A DNA stretch of 21,723 nucleotides. It comes from SMWC01 sp964466315. Lineage in GTDB: Bacteria > Pseudomonadota > Gammaproteobacteria > Steroidobacterales > Rariloculaceae. Below, piece after piece: positions 14,501 through 21,296 of this stretch (the stretch's first letter is position 1; each line of letters opens with the position of its first letter). The notes beneath the pieces are model-generated. The model did no database searches. It was not told where the DNA came from and saw only the letters and a list, made by a program, of their open reading frames with translations. A program made the translations under genes and the position numbers. Where the stretch lies: contig CAYXNS010000043.1 of NCBI GenBank assembly GCA_964466315.1, positions 1 to 21,723 on the forward strand, in the 5' to 3' direction.

Positions 14501-15556
14501 ATGAGAACTATCCTATTGAGAACAGGCTGGCTGGTTGCGGTACTCAGTACCGCTATTACGGCCTACGCACACCATTCGGCCTCGGCTGCCTTCACAGAGA
14601 GCTCCATCGCGGTGGAGGGCGTTGTCACCGAGTTCAATTTCACCAACCCTCATATGAATATTTTATTCGACGTCACGGATGAAGATGGTGAGACAACGCA
14701 GTGGATGGCGTCTGCTTCGGCAGCCAATCTGCTCCGCCGACAGGGTTGGACGCGGGACACCATTCAGGCCGGCCAGTACCTCCGCATGACGGGAAGAGAA
14801 ACCCGCGACGGCTCGCCGATGCTCTGGATCCAGGACGATAGCGTCATCACCGAGCTGAATTCCTCGGGCGGATCCTTCGTCCGCAATGTGCAGGGCGAGA
14901 GCGACTACCAGGACCCGGTTGCGTCTGTGCCTTTGTCCCTGACGTTCGGTGACGGGCGTCCCAATCTCACCGGGATCTGGGGCAGGGGACGCGCCGGTGG
15001 TATGGGGATGGGGATGGGTGGCAATGCGCCGCCGTTCAATGAGCTCGGCGCAGCGATGCAGGCCGAGTTCGATCCTATCAGCGATCCCGCCGTAGGTTGT
15101 AAAGACCCGGGCCTGGTCCGCCAGGCCGGCTTTACGCCGCACCCCGTTGAAATGACGCAGAATGACGATCATGTCATCCTGGAATACGAAGAATACGGTG
15201 GCCGGCGTGTTATTTATCTCGATGGCCGCGGGCCACAGAGCGCTGAACACACCAACCTGGGGCACTCGGTTGGATCCTACGATGGCGACATGCTTGTGAT
15301 CGAGACGACCCGGTTACTGGGTAACTACACGAGTCCGAGCGGCAACCCGTTGAGTGACCAGACCACGACGGTGGAGACCTATCGGCGCATGGACGACCCG
15401 GACACCGGTGCAGTGCTTGCCATGGAGATGGTCATCGCTGATCCGGGCCATCTGAGCACACCATGGATGCTCGGTTGGCAGAAGACATACACACCCGGCT
15501 ACAAATTCATCGAAGTGGAGTGTATCGTACCGTTCACGTACCGCGAGGCCGAGTAA
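14501..15556 (+). CDS. Exported DUF6152-type protein (paralogue D)
   Basis: Protein of 351 residues, the same length as paralogue A, and clearly its nearest relative: NLLRRQGWTRDTIQAGQYLRMTGR, RPNLTGIW, RQAGFTPHPVEMTQNDDHVI, EYEEYGGRRVIYLDGR and SDQTTTVETYRR match A almost residue for residue. The signal peptide ends TAYA|HHSAS, giving H24/H25 at the mature N-terminus, and the NPH histidine is H51. The Gly/Met loop at 161-175 (GRGRAGGMGMGMGGN) is more methionine-rich than in A. The conserved cysteines are C200 and C341. Unlike A, it keeps the HTNLGHSVGSYDGDMLVIET segment shared with paralogue C. GGAG lies upstream of the ATG. It is divergent from the MBL hydrolase and followed by the hemerythrin gene after 34-52 bases, probably in one transcript. 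Confidence 0.87.
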   Translation: MRTILLRTGWLVAVLSTAITAYAHHSASAAFTESSIAVEGVVTEFNFTNPHMNILFDVTDEDGETTQWMASASAANLLRRQGWTRDTIQAGQYLRMTGRETRDGSPMLWIQDDSVITELNSSGGSFVRNVQGESDYQDPVASVPLSLTFGDGRPNLTGIWGRGRAGGMGMGMGGNAPPFNELGAAMQAEFDPISDPAVGCKDPGLVRQAGFTPHPVEMTQNDDHVILEYEEYGGRRVIYLDGRGPQSAEHTNLGHSVGSYDGDMLVIETTRLLGNYTSPSGNPLSDQTTTVETYRRMDDPDTGAVLAMEMVIADPGHLSTPWMLGWQKTYTPGYKFIEVECIVPFTYREAE

Positions 15557-15590
15557 CAAGTAGGCCTCACCCCTTGGTGAAAAGGAGGAA

Positions 15591-16109
15591 GTGATCGACG
15601 CAGCAGCCATGTCCCTCTCGGAACTCGCCGACCACATAGAGCGGACACACCATGCTTACTTGCGGGTCGAACTCTCTCGCCTGGGCAAGTTGGTGGAAAC
15701 GGCTGCGTCGGTCGACGGTGACAAGGACCCACGTGTTCTCGGTGTAAGAGATACCTTCCGGGCGCTGGCGGCGGTGCTGTCGAGCCATATGATGAAAGAG
15801 GAGCAAATCCTGTTTCCCATGGTCCGGCAGCTCGATACCAGCGATGAGGCGCCGATGTTCCATTGCGGGACGCTCGCCAATCCGATTCACCAGATGGAGT
15901 TCGAGCACGACCAGGTGGGTTCGACATTCACGCGCCTGCGGGAACTCACGGATGGATTCACGGCGCCCGAATGGGCCAGCGAAGACTATCGTGTGCTGTT
16001 AGATGCGCTGGCCGATATAGAGCACGACACGCACGCGCACACGCAGAAGGAAAGCGAAGTGCTCTTCCCACGGGCGATCGAGATGGAGCAGCGCAAGGGC
16101 ACGAGTTGA
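15591..16109 (+). CDS. Stand-alone hemerythrin-like domain protein, RIC/YtfE/ScdA C-terminal type
   Basis: Protein of 172 residues from GTG 15591, or 166 from ATG 15609. AAGGAGG ends only two bases before the GTG but 20 before the ATG, so the start is uncertain. The four-helix bundle pattern of di-iron repair proteins is complete: HIERTHHAYL (H20/H21), SHMMKEEQILFPM (H66, E70/E71), HQMEFEHDQVG (H100, E103, H106) and HAHTQKESEVLFP (H150, E154). It matches the C-terminal domain of RIC proteins, which repair nitrosative or oxidative damage to Fe-S clusters. The usual N-terminal ScdA domain (about 55-80 residues with a Cys) is absent, and an in-frame TAG at 15561 excludes an extension. It is probably cytoplasmic and may respond to NO or oxygen. 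It follows DUF6152 paralogue D and is convergent with the M3 peptidase. Confidence 0.85.
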   Translation: MIDAAAMSLSELADHIERTHHAYLRVELSRLGKLVETAASVDGDKDPRVLGVRDTFRALAAVLSSHMMKEEQILFPMVRQLDTSDEAPMFHCGTLANPIHQMEFEHDQVGSTFTRLRELTDGFTAPEWASEDYRVLLDALADIEHDTHAHTQKESEVLFPRAIEMEQRKGTS

Positions 16110-16156
16110 GTCGCTCCCACGCCCGTCGACAACCGTGTAGCCCCCCGTTTTTCGAC

Positions 16157-18355
16157 CTAATTCAATCCGCGACGTGTGAGCAGTGGCTCGACGTTCGGCT
16201 CGCGCCCGGCGAAGTTGCGGAACAGCGACATGGCTTCGGCACTGCCGCCGCGCGACAGGAGCGTATCCCGGAAGTGCTGGCCGTTCTCGTGCAGTATGCC
16301 GCCGTTCTCCTTGAACCACTCCACGGTGTCGGCGTCGAGCACCTCGCTCCATATATAGGAGTAATAGCCCGCAGAATAACCGCCCATGATGTGCGAGAAG
16401 TAGGTCAGCCGGTAACGTGGCGGCACGGTCGCAAGATCCGCGCCCGCGGCCGCGAGCGCGTCGGCCTCGAACTGCATGAGTTCGTCAGCGGATGGTACCT
16501 CGTCCGGCGCGAGCTGATGCAGCGCTTGGTCGGTCAGCGAGGCCGCGAGGTACTCCGTCGTCGTGTAACCCTGGTTGAACTGCTCGGCGGCGAGCACTTT
16601 GTCCAGCAACTCCTGCGGCATCGGCTCGCCCGTCTCGTAGTGACGCGCATAATTCGCGAGAACCTCGGGCCAGGTCGACCACATCTCGTTGACTTGTGAC
16701 GGATACTCCACGAAGTCGCGCGGCACCCGCGTCCCGGCGAACGACGGGTAGGTCACGTTCGAGAACATGCCGTGCAGCGCATGGCCGAACTCGTGGAACA
16801 TCGTCGTGACTTCGTCGAATGTCAGTAGCGTCGGTTCGCCCTCCGGCGGTTCGGAGATATTGATGTGATTGGCGACGATCGAGAGCGTGTCCTCTAGGTG
16901 CGACTGACTCACATACGCGCGCATCCACGCACCGCCGCGCTTACTCTCACGCGCATAAGGATCGAAGATGAACAGGCTCAGCGGCGAGCCGTCGTGATCG
17001 AAGACCTCGAAGACGCGCACGTCCTCCTGATAGACGGGTAGGTCGAAGCGCTCCTCGAACGTGATGCCGAAAACCTGTGTCGCGGCCCAGAACACGCCGT
17101 TCTGCAGCACGCTGTCGAGTTCGAGGTAGGGTTTTAACTGCGCGCCATCGAATGCATAACGCTCCTGCCTGACTTTCTCCGAGTAATAATCCCAATCCCA
17201 TGCGGCCACTGCGAAGTCGCCGCCTTCTGCGTCGATCATCGCCTGCAGGTCCGCGGTCTCGCGTACGGCATTCGCGACCGCCGGCGGTGTCAGCGATGCT
17301 AGGCGCTCGTTGACGGCATCGACCGTCTTCGCCGTCTGGTCGTCGAGGATGTAGTCAGCATGCGTCGCATAGCCGAGTAGCTGCGCGCGTTCGGCACGCA
17401 GCCGCGCCGTGCGACTCAGGATTTCACGGTTGTCGTATTCGCCGCCGTGATTGCCGCGCATGAACGATGTCTCGAGCATGCGCTGGCGCAGCGCGCGATT
17501 CTCGAGCGCCGCCATCGTCGGCTGCTGCGTCGTGTTGAGCATGGGGATCACGTACTTGCCGGACAGTTCGCGCGATTCGGCCGCGTCCGCCGCGCCCTGG
17601 ATCTCCGCCTGGGTCAGGCCGGCGAGTTCCTCGGCTGTGTCGACGACGATGGCGACATCGTTGACCTCGTCTAAGACGTTCTGGCTGAAGCTCGTCGAGA
17701 GCTCCGCGAGTTCCGTATTGATCGCACGTAGGGTTTCTTTCTCCACTTCGGAGAGTTCGGCGCCAGAACGCACGAAGTCCCGATGCGTCTCTTCGACGAG
17801 ACGCAGTGACTCGGGGTCGAGACCGAGTGACTCACGGTTATCGTAGAGTGCCTTGATACGCCCGAACAGAGCGGCGTTCAGCAGGATCTCGTCGCCGTGC
17901 GCCGAGAGCCGCGGCGCGATCTCGACCTGCACCTCATCAAGCGCGTCGTTCGTGTGCGCCGCGATCATTCCGTAGAACACGCTCGAGACGCGACTCAGTA
18001 TCTGGCCGGAGATCTCCATCGGGATCAGCGTGTTCTCGAATGTCGGGGCATCCACCTGATTCACGATCGCGTCGATTTCCTCGAGCTGCTCCGCCATGCC
18101 TTGTTCGAAGGCTGGCAGGTAATGGCCGTCCTCGATCCGATCGAAGGGCGGGTACTTGAGGTAGAGGGAGCTCTCCACGAGAAACGGGTTCGTGTCTTCC
18201 GCGGGCGCGGCATCATCCGTGGCATCTAGCATTCCCGTTGCGGCTGGATCCGGTGTGGTCGTTTCGCGGCTCATGTCTGCTTGATCCTGAGAACAGGCGG
18301 AAAGAATGACGGTCGTGAATATCAGTGTCGGCAGATAATAGAGCTTCTTGAGCAT
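16157..18355 (-). CDS. M3-family zinc oligopeptidase lipoprotein (peptidyl-dipeptidase Dcp-like)
   Basis: Zinc peptidase of 732 residues that cuts short peptides, anchored in the envelope. ATG 18355 is the right start: a GAGGGA site lies seven bases upstream and the product begins with a signal sequence and lipobox (TTVILSAC, Cys20). A longer frame reaching 18622 only runs back into the divergent gene. The mature N-terminus has a linker rich in Asp, Ala and Thr, then NPFLVESSLYLKYPPFDRI, the typical M3A opening. The zinc site is HEFGH (521-525), with E550 in DFVEYPSQ exactly 29 residues after the first His, as in thimet oligopeptidase. HIMGGYSAGYYSYIWSEVLDAD is the conserved substrate-binding region near the C-terminus. 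Length and motifs fit Dcp and oligopeptidase A relatives. It probably trims peptides in the periplasm, unlike cytoplasmic Dcp. Confidence 0.92.
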   Translation of the reverse strand: MLKKLYYLPTLIFTTVILSACSQDQADMSRETTTPDPAATGMLDATDDAAPAEDTNPFLVESSLYLKYPPFDRIEDGHYLPAFEQGMAEQLEEIDAIVNQVDAPTFENTLIPMEISGQILSRVSSVFYGMIAAHTNDALDEVQVEIAPRLSAHGDEILLNAALFGRIKALYDNRESLGLDPESLRLVEETHRDFVRSGAELSEVEKETLRAINTELAELSTSFSQNVLDEVNDVAIVVDTAEELAGLTQAEIQGAADAAESRELSGKYVIPMLNTTQQPTMAALENRALRQRMLETSFMRGNHGGEYDNREILSRTARLRAERAQLLGYATHADYILDDQTAKTVDAVNERLASLTPPAVANAVRETADLQAMIDAEGGDFAVAAWDWDYYSEKVRQERYAFDGAQLKPYLELDSVLQNGVFWAATQVFGITFEERFDLPVYQEDVRVFEVFDHDGSPLSLFIFDPYARESKRGGAWMRAYVSQSHLEDTLSIVANHINISEPPEGEPTLLTFDEVTTMFHEFGHALHGMFSNVTYPSFAGTRVPRDFVEYPSQVNEMWSTWPEVLANYARHYETGEPMPQELLDKVLAAEQFNQGYTTTEYLAASLTDQALHQLAPDEVPSADELMQFEADALAAAGADLATVPPRYRLTYFSHIMGGYSAGYYSYIWSEVLDADTVEWFKENGGILHENGQHFRDTLLSRGGSAEAMSLFRNFAGREPNVEPLLTRRGLN

Positions 18356-18444
18356 GGCTCTTCCCTCATATCGGCGTGTGTCGAATCGTGTCGGGCAGTA
18401 TATGATAAAGGTACCGGATACAATTATTGTTTGAGATCGACAGC

Positions 18445-18904
18445 ATGAATGACCTAGCCATTGCGCGCACCCCCCACGTTCTCGGTGTGGTCCTCTGGAT
18501 CGGTGGCATGGGCTTCGTGACGACCGTCCTGCTTCCCGCCGTTCGCCGTCTGAAGGCTCCGGACCAGCGCGTAGCGTTTTTCGAGCGGGTCGAAAGGAGA
18601 TTCGCCTGGCAAGCTCGTGCAACCACGCTGCTCGTCGGAATCCCGGGCATTTATATCATCTGGGGCTGGAATCTCTGGGCTCGATTTCTCAGCATTCAGT
18701 ACTGGTGGATGCACACCATGGTTTTGGTGTGGGTTGTTTTCACTGCGATGTTGTTCGTCGCCGAGCCGCTGTTTCTCGCGAAGCGCCGAAAGGAGCCCGG
18801 GGAACGTGTTCCGGTTCATCGAGCGGCTCCATTAGGTCTTGTTGACGATCAGTCTGATCATCGTGTTGGGATCTGTGGCGGGTAGCCACGGGTTGTCGAT
18901 TTAG
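18445..18904 (+). pseudogene. Four-helix membrane protein gene (CopD-like), disrupted by frameshift and stop
   Basis: From ATG 18445 the product starts NDLAIARTPHVLGVVLWIGGMGF, with further membrane segments at ATTLLVGIPGIYIIW and WWMHTMVLVWVVFTAMLFVAEPLF; histidines in the first and third helices recall CopD-like or b-type haem proteins. After FLAKRR (18781-18789) the frame drifts into non-family sequence. One base over, the expected continuation appears (SPGNVFRFIERLH), then TAG 18833-18835 where relatives have Trp, then VLLTISLIIVLGSVAGSHG ending at TAG 18902-18904. One extra base, best placed in the GG at 18792-18793, plus a TGG-to-TAG change would explain everything. The last transmembrane helix is lost. 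As it stands the frame reads to 18885 with a foreign tail. The gene is divergent from the M3 peptidase. Confidence 0.75.
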
Positions 18905-18913
18905 GCGTCAGAC

Positions 18914-19435
18914 GTGCCCTCCCGGAGTTTCGCCCCCATCGCTGTCCCCGGCGCCACGATCCTGATCCTCGGCAGCCTGCCGGGTAGGCGCTCCCTGGCC
19001 GAACAGCGGTACTATGCGCAACCGCAGAACGCGTTCTGGAAGATCATGGGCGAGTTGTTTCATGCCGGCCCCGAGGTACCGTATGCGGAACGAACCCAAC
19101 GTTTGACGCAGCACTCGATCATGCTCTGGGATGTCGTCGCGCAGGCGGTCCGGCCCGGTAGTCTCGACTCGTCGATCGTGGGCGCGAGCATCGAGGTTAA
19201 CGACTTCCCTACCCTGTTCGAGACGCATCGCAACATCCAGCTTGTCTGTTTCAACGGCACGAAGGCGGCCGAGTTATACGAGCGGCGCGTGCTGCCGCCG
19301 CTGAACGGCGAGTTCGGGCACATCCGTTACGAGCGGCTGCCGTCGACGAGCCCGGCGCACGCTACGATGTGTTACGAGGAGAAACTAGCGCGCTGGTCGA
19401 TCGTGCGGGATTTCGTGAGTAGCGGGAGTCGCTGA
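18914..19435 (+). CDS. Hypoxanthine (deoxyinosine)-DNA glycosylase, UDG superfamily family 6
   Basis: Cytoplasmic base-excision repair enzyme of 173 residues that removes deaminated adenine (hypoxanthine) from DNA. The family signature is clear: GSLPGRRSL at 20-28, YYAQPQNAFW at 33-42 with the N39 that replaces the usual catalytic Asp/Asn arrangement of other UDGs, LWDVV at 71-75 and the C-terminal loop STSPAHA at 144-150. Length is normal for the family. The start is GTG 18914, the only initiator that keeps the N-terminal strand; no good ribosome binding site is visible. It begins nine bases after the broken membrane-protein gene and may depend on that transcript. Convergent with the nuclease-like gene at 19460. 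Confidence 0.85.
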   Translation: MPSRSFAPIAVPGATILILGSLPGRRSLAEQRYYAQPQNAFWKIMGELFHAGPEVPYAERTQRLTQHSIMLWDVVAQAVRPGSLDSSIVGASIEVNDFPTLFETHRNIQLVCFNGTKAAELYERRVLPPLNGEFGHIRYERLPSTSPAHATMCYEEKLARWSIVRDFVSSGSR

Positions 19436-19459
19436 GAGAGTCTCGAGAGCCGGAAGCGT

Positions 19460-20035
19460 TCAGATGACGTATTTCTTCGGCAGCGCCAGGGCGTAGTCCC
19501 GCAGATTATCCGTCAGGGACTCGTCGCTCGCGAGCGACTCGAGACATGGTCCGTAGATCTGTTCCAGTTTTTTTCGGTGCCGGATGTCATTTTCAGCCCT
19601 GCTATACGCGGTCTTCGATAGTTTTACTTCGCAGAACACGGTGCCGCCGTTGGGCAGACTCCAGACGATATCGACATTGGTCCCTTCGACGATGTCGGGC
19701 ACGTTCTCGAACTTCCAGTCCACGACGTCATCGTTGATGCCGAGTGATGTGCTGAGCGCCCTGGCAGCTTCACCTCCGGCGGTGAAGTACGGGTAGAACA
19801 GGTTGAACGTAAGCGCTTGTGAGGAGTCGAGATGATGGAATAGCTCGTGGAGTTTGATTGACGAGTTCATTTGCAAGTAGTTGCAGAGGTTGTTGCGAAT
19901 CGGCTCGAGGAAATTCAATGCGCGGTGTTGTGGCGGGAGCACGTGGTCGTAGGGAATTCCATCATGTTCTCCGGACGCGTCGATGCCCAGAGTTTCACGG
20001 GCATAGCGGCTCAGGTGTTGTTTAAGCGCATCCTG
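19460..20035 (-). pseudogene. PD-(D/E)XK nuclease-like gene lacking a start codon
   Basis: The open frame runs from 20035 (just after a TAG at 20036-20038) to the stop at 19460, giving 191 residues. The first normal initiator is GTG 19942, but protein-like sequence clearly continues upstream for about 30 codons (DALKQHLSRYARETLGIDASG, then GIPYDHVLPPQHRALNFLEP), so that GTG is internal. Counting from the GTG, a nuclease-like core is visible: E58 in GGEAARAL, D91 in NVDIVW, then E105 and K107 in CEVKLS, fitting the D-(x)13-E-x-K pattern of restriction-endonuclease-fold proteins, followed by a basic helix (RHRKKLEQIYG). I recall similar proteins annotated as PGN_0703-like nucleases. The natural start seems lost, and the C-terminus is short and may also be truncated. 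If translated from the GTG it gives 160 residues. Confidence 0.55.
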
Positions 20036-20116
20036 CTAACTGGCTACGATTCCCCCGAGACTGCTTCTACTCGAATTCCAAATGCCGGCTGCTCGTAATC
20101 GTCCTCGACTACGAAC

Positions 20117-20830
20117 CTAGAACGTGTACTCCAGAGCGACTGCTGTAAACGTATCCCGCTTTACGGTGCCGGCAGGAATATCGGAATTGTTCTGGATAGT
20201 ATAAGAGAGTACGACCGAGAAGCTGTCGCGGATGTTTGCCGTGAGCTTCGTTACCGTCTCGGTGTATCGGTTGTCCGAGCCCGCCTCGATCGCGAGCGTC
20301 TGGTTGAACTCGGATGTGTCGCTGATGTTCCAGAGATAGTCCGCGTTCAGGCGGACGATAGCCTCGTCCTGAGTTGTGCCGTCGCGTAGATTCGCCTGGC
20401 GGGCACCGCCGCCGACCTCGCCGTTCAATGTGTGCCGTTCCAAGTCGATAAAACGGCGGCCATAGCCGAATACTTCTCTGATCTGTCGTTCGTAACCGCT
20501 GAACTTGTCGTCATTCCACGCGATTCGGCCGAACGCATACGCGTTGTCGCTGAAGTCGTAGTCGCTCTGCCACTCGAGGCCGTAGGCTTCGGCCGTCGTC
20601 ACGTCGCTCGAGCTCGCCCGCACGGCGGAACCTGAGAACGAGTGGTGCCACGGCACGTAGTTCCAGCCGAGGTCGAAGCTCGTGTTCAAGTTCTCACTCT
20701 CGGAATTACCGCTGGTTGCGAGGTAGCCGAGCGCTACGCGGCCGGAAAAGCCCTCCTCATTCTGGGCGTGGATCGCAGTCGCGGCGAGCAGAAGTAGCGG
20801 CAGTAACGATAGCCTTCGAAGATCAATCAA
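20117..20830 (-). CDS. DUF481 family outer-membrane protein (YdiY-like)
   Basis: Protein of 237 residues, outer-membrane beta barrel of the DUF481 (salt-stress-induced YdiY) family; role unknown beyond stress association. A signal peptide ends AIHA|Q (residue 22). GFSGRVALGYLATSGNSESENLN is the family opening (gain in G-x-S-G-N-s-e). Alternating strands follow, with YAFGRIAWNDDKFSGYERQIREVFGYGRRFID, and the chain ends in LEYTF with C-terminal Phe, the usual signal for barrel assembly. The start is TTG 20830: no ATG or GTG keeps the signal peptide, and AGGAGA lies five bases before it. Upstream 167 bases separate it from divergent mscL. Confidence 0.87.
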   Translation of the reverse strand: MIDLRRLSLLPLLLLAATAIHAQNEEGFSGRVALGYLATSGNSESENLNTSFDLGWNYVPWHHSFSGSAVRASSSDVTTAEAYGLEWQSDYDFSDNAYAFGRIAWNDDKFSGYERQIREVFGYGRRFIDLERHTLNGEVGGGARQANLRDGTTQDEAIVRLNADYLWNISDTSEFNQTLAIEAGSDNRYTETVTKLTANIRDSFSVVLSYTIQNNSDIPAGTVKRDTFTAVALEYTF

Positions 20831-20997
20831 CGGTCTCTCCTGGTGGCGTTAGCAGCGTCGTAGGGGAATTTTGGCGGGTATTCTATGATGGCAGCGCGAA
20901 AATGAAAGCTCTGCACTGGAGTCGCATCAAGAATAATCAACTACTCGAAGAACCCAAATCTGCGGCTGCGGTCGCGAACCTTTTTAGGGGGACCACT

Positions 20998-21289
20998 ATG
21001 TTTCAAGAATTCAAAGCATTCGCCATGCGTGGCAACGTCGTCGATATGGTGGTCGGTATCATTATCGGTGGCGCGTTCGGCAGAATTGTGAGCTCGTTCG
21101 TTAACGACGTCATCATGCCGCCGATCGGCCTCATGCTCGGCGATATGGATTTTCCGAATCTCTACGTAAATCTCGGTAGTTAGGTGCACGAGAGTCTCGC
21201 AGCCGCAGTCGAGGCCGGCGCCCCCCGAGCCTTCCGCCGAAGAAAAACTACTGACGAAGATCCGCGACGCGTTGAGGCAGCGCGCGTAA
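20998..21289 (+). pseudogene. mscL: mscL, large-conductance mechanosensitive channel, disrupted
   Basis: From ATG 20998 (AGGGGG six bases upstream) the product is MscL: FKAFAMRGNVVDMVVG, then IIIGGAFGRIVSS and DVIMPPIGLMLG, covering the N-terminal helix and TM1. After 61 residues a TAG (21181-21183) interrupts. In the same frame beyond it comes VHESLAAAVEAGAP, which belongs to the periplasmic loop. Then, one base out of frame, follows the cytoplasmic C-terminal helix (EPSAEEKLLTKIRDALRQR), ending TAA 21287-21289. The rest of the loop and all of TM2, about 30 or more codons, are missing. The join is at CCGGCGCCCCC, which could encode parts of both EAGAP and PAPPEP, so deletion between short repeats is likely. 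Normal MscL is about 136 residues. The channel cannot form. It is convergent with rarA, seven bases away. Confidence 0.9.
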
Positions 21290-21296
21290 CGCGTAA

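Noticed and set aside
18356..18622. Upstream extension of the M3 peptidase frame to 18622
   Set aside because: It overlaps the divergent membrane-protein gene, and the internal ATG 18355 has both a ribosome binding site and a lipoprotein signal sequence.
20716..20997. Upstream extension of the mscL frame
   Set aside because: The MscL family starts at the ATG 20998 segment, which has a good ribosome binding site; the extension is antisense to the DUF481 gene and its leader.
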